IMG/VR virus record: IMGVR_UViG_3300025864_000025
Location: 1 to 44,015 of that record
Source of the DNA: a virus
Length of the DNA stretch: 44,015 bases
Reading direction: 5' to 3' (one strand)
Below are positions 8,376-15,734 of the stretch, in pieces (the stretch's first letter is position 1; each line of letters opens with the position of its first letter). The notes below the pieces were generated by a model that saw only the letters and a list, made by a program, of their open reading frames with translations, ran no database searches and was not told the origin of the DNA. Position numbers and translations under genes: made by a program.

Positions 8376-8847
8376 ACTGCAGCCCGTCGTCATGAAGAAC
8401 GTGCGGATCCTGTTCCCCAACTTCGCCGGCAAGGAGGACATGTATAACCGAGCTGGCGATCGGAACTTCAACATCGCGATCCCTCTGGACGTGGCCGCGG
8501 CCATGAAGAGGGACGGCTGGAACGTCAAGTTGCGTGACGGACGCGAGGAGGGTGACGACCAGACAGCCAAACTCGAGGTCGCCGTCAGCTACAAGGTACG
8601 TCCGCCGAAGATCTGGGTCATCAACAGCCGTGGGCGTCGAGCGATCGGCGAGTCCGAGGTGGAGACCCTGGACTACATGGAGATCATCAACGCCGACGTG
8701 ATCATCAACCCCTACATGTGGGCCATCCAGGCGGGAACCCCCCAAGAGAAGTCGGGCATCAAGGCCTACCTGGGCACCCTGGGTGTCACGATCAAGGAAG
8801 ATCTCCTCGAGATCGAGTGGGCCGACATTCCGATCATCGGCAACTGA
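8368..8847 (+). CDS. Probable single-stranded DNA-binding protein
   Basis: A 159-residue protein. The strand-rich sequence with VKNVRILFPNF-like N-terminus (here MKNVRILFPNFAG), DGWNVKLRDGR, LEVAVSYKVRPPKIWVI and DVIINPYMWAIQ follows the block order of phage proteins annotated as ssDNA-binding or DUF2815-like. Such proteins have an OB-like fold and coat single strands during replication or recombination. The neighbours (polymerase fusion upstream, helicase and nucleases downstream) agree with this. I cannot verify DNA binding. An uncharacterised replication accessory protein is the alternative. Confidence 0.65.
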   Translation: MSELQPVVMKNVRILFPNFAGKEDMYNRAGDRNFNIAIPLDVAAAMKRDGWNVKLRDGREEGDDQTAKLEVAVSYKVRPPKIWVINSRGRRAIGESEVETLDYMEIINADVIINPYMWAIQAGTPQEKSGIKAYLGTLGVTIKEDLLEIEWADIPIIGN

Positions 8848-8928
8848 TGGCCTAACCGCTGGACGTCCTGGGTATGACGTTGAAGTAAACTGCCCACCCT
8901 TGCCGAGCCACTACTGAAGGGAACTATC

Positions 8929-9111
8929 ATGAGTGTGTCTGACGTTGTCCGTAAGACGCCTATCGTGCACGCCCAGTGCCCGGCGCATAGCAACCATGCG
9001 TTGTGCGGCGCTCGCGTTGCTTACATGGACCCCGATGTTGACGTGGTGACTGCGAAATACCCCGAGATCACCACGTGCTTGACGTGCTTGGCATGGCTCG
9101 ACAAGAAATGA
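8929..9111 (+). CDS. Small Cys/His-rich protein
   Basis: A 60-residue protein with AAGGGAA before the ATG. The spaced residues C17, H20, H23, C26 and the late CLTC pair (T-T-C-L-T-C) could bind a zinc ion. The family is not recognised. The stop TGA overlaps the next ATG (ATGA), so it is coupled to another Cys-rich gene. It starts a new cluster after an 81-base gap with no clear terminator. Confidence 0.65.
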   Translation: MSVSDVVRKTPIVHAQCPAHSNHALCGARVAYMDPDVDVVTAKYPEITTCLTCLAWLDKK

Positions 9112-9419
9112 CTGTCATAGACGTTGTGACCACCCTTCCCCGCTGCGTGTCCTGTGACCATCCGATGCGTGGTTCTCGGGCTTTCGCAGCGGACTACCCT
9201 GGGTCGCGCATTATGAGCGGGAAAGGGATCTGCAAGACGTGTGCACGCATCTCCCGAGAGGAACTTCATCCCGAGAACAAACCCGTTCAGGACAATAGCT
9301 GGCGCTTCATGCACTACCGGTGCATCCGCTGTGGCATTGACGTCTGGACAGAGGGCGCCGCGTGCACGGACTGCCGACGGTCTGATTCAGTCCTCGTGAA
9401 GAAGTGGACAGTCGCATAG
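9108..9419 (+). CDS. Zinc-ribbon-like small protein
   Basis: A 103-residue protein with CVSC (about residue 13), CKTC, CIRC and CTDC pairs, giving two likely zinc ribbons separated by about 30 residues. The ATG at 9108 overlaps the previous stop in the form ATGA; an upstream ATG at 9093 is less likely. Zinc ribbons in small phage proteins often contact nucleic acid or host RNA polymerase, but no specific role can be assigned. The 3' end of the gene runs into the promoter-like element at 9412. Confidence 0.65.
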   Translation: MTVIDVVTTLPRCVSCDHPMRGSRAFAADYPGSRIMSGKGICKTCARISREELHPENKPVQDNSWRFMHYRCIRCGIDVWTEGAACTDCRRSDSVLVKKWTVA

Positions 9420-9438
9420 TATACATGGCTCTTAATGA
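9412..9438 (+). promoter_or_regulatory. Phage promoter-like element, copy 2
   Basis: TCGC at 9412, ACATGG at 9423, then CTCTTAATGA. The spacing is the same as in the other ten copies. It overlaps the last codons of the preceding gene and precedes the gene at 9460. It is the only copy outside the 40.5-44/0-1 kb cluster. Confidence 0.75.
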
Positions 9439-9459
9439 GACCCCTCAGAAAGGACCACC

Positions 9460-9690
9460 ATGACCAAAGTTGTTGCCAACATCGTCAAGTTGACCCCGGA
9501 CGCCAGAGAGTTCCTCGAGATTGTGCACTTCCCCGAAATCCCGGAGATCGCGAATTACATCGTGTTCTTCGACGACGGGGATGCGCAGTTCTTGGAGGAG
9601 CTTTCGTACCCGATGGTCGGCTTCACGCCGCCGCACTTCTCCATGCTCGTCACCTACAGAGACATCTGTCTCGAAATTCCCGCCGCATAA
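9460..9690 (+). CDS. Small hypothetical protein
   Basis: A 76-residue acidic protein with AGAAAGGA before the ATG. It is rich in Phe, Pro and Glu (VHFPEIPEIANYIVFFDDG) and probably a small alpha/beta fold. No family is recognised. It has its own promoter-like element and a hairpin with a T-run after it, so it is a single-gene unit like those at 41-44 kb. Confidence 0.65.
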   Translation: MTKVVANIVKLTPDAREFLEIVHFPEIPEIANYIVFFDDGDAQFLEELSYPMVGFTPPHFSMLVTYRDICLEIPAA

Positions 9691-9695
9691 GCGGG

Positions 9696-9730
9696 AGAAG
9701 GAGGAACCCATCACAGGGCTTCTCTTTTTT
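9696..9730 (+). terminator. Probable terminator
   Basis: GAGAAG and GAACCC on the left pair with GGG and CTTCTC on the right (around 9716-9724), with an interior mismatch. TTTTTT follows at 9725-9730. It lies immediately after the 9460-9690 gene. Confidence 0.55.
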
Positions 9731-9755
9731 CCTACGAGTATTAGGAAGGATCGTC

Positions 9756-9947
9756 ATGACAGTGATGCCGAGTTTTGTTGGGACCGACGGCAAAACGCAA
9801 TACGCTTGGGCCAAGATGAGTTGCGAGTTGGGAACAATACACCACCGCTATCATCTGCCACACGTTTGGGACAGCCCCGTGCTGCGTTATGGCCCCTACT
9901 TTTGTCCTGGTCGTGTTGACCCGGAGGCGGCGAACGGCGACATCTAA
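9756..9947 (+). CDS. Small hypothetical protein
   Basis: A 63-residue protein beginning MTVMPSFVGTDGK, with TTAGGAAGGA before the ATG at 9756. It is rich in His, Tyr and Trp (HHRYHLPHVW) and has two Cys, but shows no clear zinc-finger pattern. A longer reading from 9435 would pass through the previous gene and terminator and is rejected. It ends 14 bases before the helicase gene. The AAGGAGG serving that gene overlaps this stop codon. Confidence 0.55.
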   Translation: MTVMPSFVGTDGKTQYAWAKMSCELGTIHHRYHLPHVWDSPVLRYGPYFCPGRVDPEAANGDI

Positions 9948-9961
9948 GGAGGTACCTTGCC

Positions 9962-11194
9962 ATGACTGGACTCGAGCCGCATCAACTTAAGGCGATTCGT
10001 GAACTGCACGACGGATGCATCCTTCGAGGGGGCGTTGGCGTTGGTAAGACGCGTGTAGCACTGGTCTACTTCTACGTCCACATCGCTCATGGTCTGGTCA
10101 AGGTAAATGGTGTCGGCGACTGGGAACCGCCAAAGACCCCCCTCCCTCTTTATGTCATCACTACTGCCAAGAAGCGCGATGATCTTGACTGGGAGGAAGA
10201 GGCTGCCAAGATAGGACTGACTACTGACGCGCAGACTAGGGACGCGATTGGCATTAGTATGCGCGTTGACTCCTGGAACAACATCAGACAGTACGAGGAT
10301 GTTAAGGACGCGTACTTCATCTTCGACGAGCAGCGGTTGGTGGGTTCTGGCGCATGGGTGAAAGCCTTCTACAAGATCGCCAAGAACAATAGCTGGATCA
10401 TCCTTAGTGCCACGCCAGGAGACACGTGGATGGACTATGTACCCGTGTTCGTAGCCAACGGGTACTACAAGAATAAGACAGAGTTCACACGTGAGCATGT
10501 CGTCTGGAAGCAGTACAGGAAGTTCCCGGTTGTGGATCGGTATGTGGCCACTAGGAAACTCGAGAGGCTGCGCGGTGGCTTACTGGTCGAGATGCCGTAC
10601 GAACGCCACACAGTGCGCCATGTCAAACACGTCACCGTCGAGTATGACGAGGCTATGTACGACCTAGTTACCAAGAAGCGTTGGGATGTGTTCAACGAGA
10701 AGCCGCTCAAGGATGTCAGCCAGATGTTCGTAGCCATGAGGAGGGTTGTCAACAACGACATCTCCAGGCTTGGGGCGGTCCTGAAGTTGTACGAGACTCA
10801 CCCTCGCCTGATCGTGTTCTACAACTTCGACTACGAGTTGGCAACGCTAAGGACGTTGACCAACATTGGCGTCCCTACGGCTGAGTGGAACGGTCACAAG
10901 CATGAGCCAGTCCCTACAGGGGAGAAGTGGGTCTATCTGGTCCAGTACACTGCCGGGGCTGAGGGGTGGAATTGCGTTGACACTGACGCGGTTGTGTTTT
11001 GGTCTCTGAATTACTCGTATAAGATCAACGAGCAAGCAAAGGGGCGAATTGACCGGCTTAACACTCCTTACGTAGATCTGTACTACTATCTCCTGCTTTC
11101 GCGATCTCCTATAGATGCGGGGATCCTGAAAGCACTAGGGACGAAGAAGTCCTTTAACGAGAGAAAAGCCGCCGAAAAGTGGTTTGCGACGTGA
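9962..11194 (+). CDS. SF2 (SNF2-like) DNA helicase
   Basis: A 410-residue ATPase with AAGGAGG upstream of the ATG. N-terminal lobe: Walker A GGVGVGKT (23-30), Walker B FDEQ (D122-E123-Q124, replacing DEAD/DEAH), and motif III SATPG (149-153). C-terminal lobe: TAGAEGWNC, and motif VI INEQAKGRIDR (355-365) with the arginine finger. It is compact, lacking extra N- or C-terminal domains. Phage helicases of this type usually act in replication fork remodelling or recombination and are often followed by a VRR-NUC gene, as here at 11909. An HNH gene and an inverted-repeat region lie between the two. Confidence 0.87.
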   Translation: MTGLEPHQLKAIRELHDGCILRGGVGVGKTRVALVYFYVHIAHGLVKVNGVGDWEPPKTPLPLYVITTAKKRDDLDWEEEAAKIGLTTDAQTRDAIGISMRVDSWNNIRQYEDVKDAYFIFDEQRLVGSGAWVKAFYKIAKNNSWIILSATPGDTWMDYVPVFVANGYYKNKTEFTREHVVWKQYRKFPVVDRYVATRKLERLRGGLLVEMPYERHTVRHVKHVTVEYDEAMYDLVTKKRWDVFNEKPLKDVSQMFVAMRRVVNNDISRLGAVLKLYETHPRLIVFYNFDYELATLRTLTNIGVPTAEWNGHKHEPVPTGEKWVYLVQYTAGAEGWNCVDTDAVVFWSLNYSYKINEQAKGRIDRLNTPYVDLYYYLLLSRSPIDAGILKALGTKKSFNERKAAEKWFAT

Positions 11195-11324
11195 TCTCGG
11201 TCAAAAACCCACTAAAATCGTCAAAAACTTTCTCAGAGATCGAATCAAGTATTAGTATAGGACTAATACTCATAGTGGGTTTACCAAAGAGTTTTGGCGA
11301 GAATTAGTGGGTTTTTGACCGAGA
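11195..11324. repeat. Nested inverted repeats, possible origin or regulatory structure
   Basis: The outer arms 11195-11215 and 11304-11324 are perfect 21-nt inverted repeats (core AAAAACCCACT/AGTGGGTTTTT). Inside lies a perfect 9-bp pair, AGTATTAGT (11248-11256) and ACTAATACT (11262-11270), with an ATAGG loop. TCAAAAAC occurs twice in the left half and AGTGGGTTT twice in the right half. The block is AT-rich in a GC-rich genome and lies wholly between the helicase stop and the HNH ribosome site. Confidence 0.85.
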
Positions 11325-11338
11325 AGTCTGGAGGCAAG

Positions 11339-11827
11339 ATGGAAGTGTGGGGTAAGATAGAGGACTTTCCTCCATATGAGGTGAGTGATGAAGGGCGAAT
11401 TCGTAATGCTGACACCGGAAAACAGCTCGGAATCTACGACAACGGGCATGGAATCCTGCAAGTGGTTCTTAGGCGAGGAGGCTGCAACCATGCTCGGGCA
11501 GTCCATCGCCTCGTGGCAACAACTTTTTTCGATCCAGCCCCATACGATTGCGTTCCTATGTATCGTGACGGGGACCACTATAACAATCGTGCCAGCAACC
11601 TGGTCTGGAAGCCTCGTTGGTTCGCAGTCAGATGGACTAAGCAAGGACACGCCACGCCTACTGATTTTCGTCGAATCCGAGTGGTTCGAACCGGGGTTGT
11701 TTACGAGAATAGCCTGGAATGCGCAAAAGCCATCGGCGGGTTGGAGGAATTAGTTCTCCTGACTGCTCAGAGTTTGTGGAGAACCAGTTACATGGGGCAC
11801 CACTTTGAGTTTCTCGATCCGCACTAA
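11339..11827 (+). CDS. HNH homing-type endonuclease (NUMOD4-HNH), degenerate active site
   Basis: A 162-residue protein. ATG 11339 follows GGAGG; a TTG at 11294 would lie inside the inverted repeat. The N-terminus EVWGKIEDFPPYEVSDEG with RIRN is a NUMOD4 motif. The HNH_3-like core follows: AVHRLVATTFF, then VPMYRDGDHYNNRASNLVW. In active relatives the second block starts NHxDG; here it is M-Y-R-D-G, so the expected His is Tyr. A C-terminal segment (ENSLECAKAIGGLEE) resembles a NUMOD1-type DNA-binding helix. Such genes are usually selfish mobile elements. The repeat ACTAATACTCA occurs at 11262 and again across this gene's stop codon at 11823, which fits insertion between the helicase and nuclease genes. 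Confidence 0.8.
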   Translation: MEVWGKIEDFPPYEVSDEGRIRNADTGKQLGIYDNGHGILQVVLRRGGCNHARAVHRLVATTFFDPAPYDCVPMYRDGDHYNNRASNLVWKPRWFAVRWTKQGHATPTDFRRIRVVRTGVVYENSLECAKAIGGLEELVLLTAQSLWRTSYMGHHFEFLDPH

Positions 11828-11833
11828 TACTCA
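11823..11833. repeat. Direct repeat flanking the HNH gene (second copy)
   Basis: ACTAATACTCA here matches 11262-11272. The pair brackets the HNH gene at a distance of 561 bases. The copy on this side contains the gene's TAA stop. Confidence 0.6.
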
Positions 11834-11871
11834 GTAGTTTCGCACACACGGCATGTAATAGAAGGAGTGAG

Positions 11872-11916
11872 ATGTCCATAACTCGTCTTTCCCTTTTCGG
11901 AGGCTCAGATGCGTAG
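11872..11916 (+). CDS. Possible 14-residue leader peptide
   Basis: An ATG with GAAGGAG upstream opens a 14-codon frame (MSITRLSLFGGSDA). It ends with a TAG that overlaps the start region of the nuclease gene at 11909, whose own GGAGG lies inside this frame. The arrangement would couple translation of the two. It could also be a chance reading frame upstream of the true start. Confidence 0.35.
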   Translation: MSITRLSLFGGSDA

Positions 11917-12238
11917 AAAGCCGCTTGAGAGCAATTTCCAGAAGCATGTCATCGACACACTTGGTGGGATGCTTCCTGGGTGTTTGGTTCTCAAGAATGA
12001 CTCGTCGTACATGCAGGGCGTGCCTGATTTGTTGGTGCTCTGGAAAAATCGTTGGGCAACACTGGAAGTGAAGAGAAGCATTCACGAGGTGTGCCAGCCC
12101 AACCAAGAGTACTACATCACTCTCATGAACAACATGTCTTTCTCCGCGATGATCTGCCCCGAAAACGAACAGGATGTGCTCCATGCGCTTCACGAGGCAT
12201 TCAGAGTTGGAAGGCTTTCACGCCTTTCTCAGTGCTAG
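11909..12238 (+). CDS. VRR-NUC domain nuclease
   Basis: A 109-residue single-domain nuclease of the PD-(D/E)XK superfamily, as found in FAN1 and in many phages. Visible motifs are E7 in the first helix, SSYMQGVPDLL (D40), LEVK (E53, K55), and QPNQEYY. These give the expected E...PD...ExK metal-binding set, so it is probably active. Stand-alone VRR-NUC proteins pair with phage SF2 helicases and are thought to process branched DNA. The helicase here lies just upstream, beyond the HNH gene. GGAGG precedes the ATG at 11909. Confidence 0.88.
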   Translation: MRRKPLESNFQKHVIDTLGGMLPGCLVLKNDSSYMQGVPDLLVLWKNRWATLEVKRSIHEVCQPNQEYYITLMNNMSFSAMICPENEQDVLHALHEAFRVGRLSRLSQC

Positions 12239-12740
12239 TAAGCATCACTGGGTCAACTACAGTGATGAGAAGCTGGACCGGGCCTACGTCGCGAACATGG
12301 CGGCACAACGCGGCACAGCACTCCATGATCTGGCGCGTGATCTGATTCGAATGGGAGTCAAACTCCCTCGCACTCCGAAGACGATCAACATGTATGTCAA
12401 CGATGGGATTGGATTTCGTATGGTGCCAGAACAGGTGCTGTACTACTCGCCCAACGCGTTTGGCACTGCTGACACGATCTCGTTCCGCAAGGACTGCCTT
12501 CGTATCAGCGACTTGAAGACTGGGATCACACCCACTTCGATGCGCCAATTGATGGTGTACATGGCGTTCTTCTGCCTGGAGTACCGGGTCAAGCCTAGTG
12601 AGATTGCGGCTGAACTTCGGATCTATCAGAATGATGAGGTCAAACTCTGCATCCCGGAGGTTGATGAGATCTTGCACATCATGGATCGCATCATCTCGTT
12701 TGACAAGCGGATCAACACCATGCGAGAGGAGGACCTGTAA
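12174..12740 (+). CDS. PD-(D/E)XK exonuclease-like protein
   Basis: Up to 188 residues. Motifs, numbered from the ATG at 12174: RGTALHDLA (H51), FGTADTISF (D100), ISDLKTG (D113, K115), and MRQLMVYMAFFCLEYRV (Q125, Y129). This H-D-DxK-QxxxY set is that of RecB/Cas4-type nucleases acting on DNA ends. The start is uncertain: 12174 overlaps the VRR-NUC gene by 65 bases with a poor ribosome site, and a TTG at 12207 just before EGFHAFLS is a good alternative. The stop overlaps the next ATG by one base. It probably works with the helicase and VRR-NUC in recombination or DNA-end processing. Confidence 0.8.
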   Translation: MCSMRFTRHSELEGFHAFLSASKHHWVNYSDEKLDRAYVANMAAQRGTALHDLARDLIRMGVKLPRTPKTINMYVNDGIGFRMVPEQVLYYSPNAFGTADTISFRKDCLRISDLKTGITPTSMRQLMVYMAFFCLEYRVKPSEIAAELRIYQNDEVKLCIPEVDEILHIMDRIISFDKRINTMREEDL

Positions 12741-15451
12741 TGAGTGAGGAATTTCTTGCGCACATCGGCGTTCTCCATCGTTCGGGTCGGTACCCTTGGG
12801 GAAGTGGAAGAACTCCGCACCAGCGCAATCGCATGTTCATCGACACGGTGGAACAGCACCACCAAGATGGCATGAGCGAATCGGAGATTGCCAAGGCGTA
12901 TGAGTTGACCACCACCCAACTTCGCGCGCTCAAGACCATCGCAAAGACAGAACAACGTCAGGCCAATGTTGCCATGGCTCTGCGACTCAGAGAGCCTCCA
13001 CGATCGCTTTCAAATGTGGCAATTGGCGCCAAGATGGGCATTCCTGAGTCGTCTGTTCGTAGTCTCTTGAACCCAGCGTTGCAAGAGAAGAACGACATCC
13101 TTGCAACAACGGCCTCCATGCTGCGTGACAACATTCAGAACTTGGGTGCGATTCAGGTCGGCATTGGTGTGGAAACACACTTGGGCATCAGTAAGGAGAA
13201 ACTCGCTACTGCAGTTGCTGTGCTGCAGGAAGAGGGTTACGCCTTCCACAAGATCCAGACAGACCAGTTGACCACAGGTAAGAAGACCATCATCAAGGTC
13301 TTGGCACCTCCCGGGACAACCTATGTGGATCTTGTCAAGGACACGAGTCAGATACACTTGATGAAGCAGGTGTCGTCCTATTCTGAAGATGGAGGGCGTA
13401 CTTTCGAGTCCATTAACTCGACGCCAACCAACTTTAGTTCCAAGCGATTGGCCATTCGCTACAAGGAACAAGGTGGCGATCAAGCAGATGGAATCCTCTT
13501 CATCCGTCCTGGTGTTCCTGACGTGTCTCTTGGCGGCGGGCTCTACAAGCAGGTTCGTGTTGCTGTTGATGGCACGCACTACATCAAGGGCATGGCCATG
13601 TACAAGGATGACCTTCCCGCGGGCATCGACATCGAGTTCAACACGCCAAAGCATGACACAGGCAACAAACTCGAAGCACTGAAGCCTCTCAAGTCGGACA
13701 AGGATCTTCCTTTTGGGTCTATTGTTCGGCAGTCTCACTACATCGATGCTTCTGGAAAGAGGAAACTCTCAGCGATAAACATCGTCAACGATGAGGCTGA
13801 TTGGGATGAGTGGTCTCGTAATCTTGCGTCTCAGATGCTTTCTAAGCAGAAGCCAGAGTTAGCCAAGCAGCAATTGGCGATGACTTTTGAGCGCAAGAAG
13901 TTACAGTTTGACGAGATCATGTCGCTTACCAATCCGGCGGTCAAGAGAAAGATGCTTGAGGAATTGGCAGACAGTGCTGATTCAGCAGCCATGCATCTCA
14001 AAGCAGCCGCTCTTCCTGGTCAGAAGACGCACGTCATTCTGCCTTTCAGCAGCCTCAAGCCAGATGAGATCTACGCGCCGAACTACACAGATGGCACGCA
14101 TGTCGTTCTCATTCGATACCCCCATGGTGGGATCTTCGAGATTCCGGAACTGGTGGTCAACAACCGAAGCAGGAAGATCAAAGCCATCATAGGCAACGCT
14201 GTGGTTGCTGTCGGCATTCACCCAAGTGTTGCTGAGAAACTCTCTGGTGCTGATTTTGACGGTGACACCGTTGTGGTCATTCCCAATCAGCCACGTGGGT
14301 TGCACTCTATTCAGACTTCGGATTCTCTTGATGGGCTCAGAAACTTTGATCCAAAGAGGGCATACCCGAAGTATGAAGGCATGAAGGTCATGACTAGTGA
14401 TGGCACCCAACAGCAAATGGGTAACATCACAAATCTGATCACAGACATGAACATCAAGGGCGCCACACACGCCGAACTTGCTCGTGCTGTTCGCCATTCC
14501 ATGGTAGTGATTGACGCTGAGAAGAAGGAGCTCAACTACAAGCAATCAGCCAAAGATCATGGCATTGCAGAACTGAAAGCCAAGTATCAGGCGAAACCTG
14601 ATGGTTCTGCTGGCGGGGCGTCAACTCTAATCTCAAGAGCCGCTTCTGAAGTGCGTGTTGATCAGCGAAAGCAACTGTCAGGCGCAAGAGGCATTAACCC
14701 TGTCACAGGCGAAAAGGTGTACGAGTACTCGGGAAAGACGTACCCGAAAAGGACTACAAGCAAGCGTACAGGAATAGTCACAGAACGCACCATCAAAAAG
14801 ACAGTGATGTCTACAAGGATGGCAGAGACTCCTGATGCGCGCACTCTTGTGTCTTCTAATGGCGGGAAAGTCATAGAGAGAGTCTATGCTGATCACGCTA
14901 ATCGTCTCAAAGCCCTAGCCAACACTGCACGTAAGGAGACTCTAAATATAAAATCAACCCCATACAGTCCTTCTGCAAAGACCGCCTATGCAAAAGAAGT
15001 GGCCTCTTTGGCGCAGAAGCTAAATACTGCCCAGAGAAACGCCCCCCTTGAGCGTCAAGCCCAACTCGTAGGCAAGTCGATTGTCAAGGCTAAGTTAGAT
15101 GACAATCCAGGAATGTCGTCTTCTGAACTCAAGAAGGTTCAAGGTCGTGCACTACTAGATGCACGTAATGCCTTGGATGCCAAGAAACAGAAGATTGAGA
15201 TTACCAAGTCTGAGTGGGATGCTATTCAAGCAGGCGCCATTACTAACAACCGGCTTACTGAGATCCTAAGGCATACGGATCCAGACAAAGTCAAAGCGTT
15301 GGCCCTGCCACGCATCAACCCTGTTATGAGTAAGGTCATGCTAACACGTGCCCTATCTATGCAGGCATTGGGCTACACACAGGCAGAGATCTCTACACAA
15401 CTGGGCATACCTGCTACTACAATAGGTAGTGCTCTTATGAAGGAAGGTTAG
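12740..15451 (+). CDS. Double-psi-barrel RNA polymerase-like protein (YonO/QDE-1-like)
   Basis: A 903-residue protein. The key block GIHPSVAEKL then SGADFDGDTVVVIP (DFDGD at 505-509) parallels the bacterial beta' block with HPLVCAAFNADFDGDQMAV. The three Asp residues are the metal ligands of RNA synthesis in multisubunit RNA polymerases and in single-chain YonO/crAss-type phage enzymes. Preceding blocks LKAAALPGQKTHVILPFSS and YAPNYTDGTHVVLIRYPHGG probably belong to the barrel region. The N-terminus has FLAHIG (5-10) and SGRYPWGSG (15-23), then helix-turn-helix-like segments near 45-65 and 95-115. A further one, GYTQAEISTQLGIPATTIGS, ends the protein. It starts on the previous stop codon. Polymerase activity is inferred from the signature. 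The N-terminal peptide resembles one in the structural protein at 19522. Confidence 0.78.
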   Translation: MSEEFLAHIGVLHRSGRYPWGSGRTPHQRNRMFIDTVEQHHQDGMSESEIAKAYELTTTQLRALKTIAKTEQRQANVAMALRLREPPRSLSNVAIGAKMGIPESSVRSLLNPALQEKNDILATTASMLRDNIQNLGAIQVGIGVETHLGISKEKLATAVAVLQEEGYAFHKIQTDQLTTGKKTIIKVLAPPGTTYVDLVKDTSQIHLMKQVSSYSEDGGRTFESINSTPTNFSSKRLAIRYKEQGGDQADGILFIRPGVPDVSLGGGLYKQVRVAVDGTHYIKGMAMYKDDLPAGIDIEFNTPKHDTGNKLEALKPLKSDKDLPFGSIVRQSHYIDASGKRKLSAINIVNDEADWDEWSRNLASQMLSKQKPELAKQQLAMTFERKKLQFDEIMSLTNPAVKRKMLEELADSADSAAMHLKAAALPGQKTHVILPFSSLKPDEIYAPNYTDGTHVVLIRYPHGGIFEIPELVVNNRSRKIKAIIGNAVVAVGIHPSVAEKLSGADFDGDTVVVIPNQPRGLHSIQTSDSLDGLRNFDPKRAYPKYEGMKVMTSDGTQQQMGNITNLITDMNIKGATHAELARAVRHSMVVIDAEKKELNYKQSAKDHGIAELKAKYQAKPDGSAGGASTLISRAASEVRVDQRKQLSGARGINPVTGEKVYEYSGKTYPKRTTSKRTGIVTERTIKKTVMSTRMAETPDARTLVSSNGGKVIERVYADHANRLKALANTARKETLNIKSTPYSPSAKTAYAKEVASLAQKLNTAQRNAPLERQAQLVGKSIVKAKLDDNPGMSSSELKKVQGRALLDARNALDAKKQKIEITKSEWDAIQAGAITNNRLTEILRHTDPDKVKALALPRINPVMSKVMLTRALSMQALGYTQAEISTQLGIPATTIGSALMKEG

Positions 15452-15455
15452 CACA

Positions 15456-15734
15456 ATGAGCAATAGTACAGATCGTACAGTGTACATGCTTACTACTGTT
15501 GACAATCCTTTCAATCCTTTTGAACAGTTCATTGAGTGGTACAACTTTGATGTGCAGGCAGGGCATGGCACGTCCTCTTTGCTTGCAAGAATTACAAGAA
15601 GTTCTGATGAACTGTCCGATCGTGATCAAGCATTAGAGATTGATCATGCAATGAACGAGATTGTGCAAGAAAACGTTCATGGCGTGCATCGTAAAGTCTC
15701 TGCTGCCTCTTGGCCTCTTTCCGCTGACTCCTGA
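15456..15734 (+). CDS. Small conserved phage protein
   Basis: A 92-residue acidic protein. The block YMLTTVDNPFNPFEQFIEWY then FDVQAGHGTSSLLARI then SSDELSD resembles small proteins I recall just upstream of the terminase region in phages of Gram-positive bacteria; their function is unknown. It starts 4 bases after the polymerase-like gene, with AAGGAAGG upstream of the ATG. The frame stays open for 47 codons beyond its TGA (to 15878) with a Gly- then Pro/Ser-rich reading, so a longer read-through product is possible. Confidence 0.7.
   Translation: MSNSTDRTVYMLTTVDNPFNPFEQFIEWYNFDVQAGHGTSSLLARITRSSDELSDRDQALEIDHAMNEIVQENVHGVHRKVSAASWPLSADS

Noticed and set aside
11195-11871. Group I intron carrying the HNH gene
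   Set aside because: The helicase ends with a proper stop and the nuclease gene starts normally on the other side, so no exon is split. I could not find a group I core.
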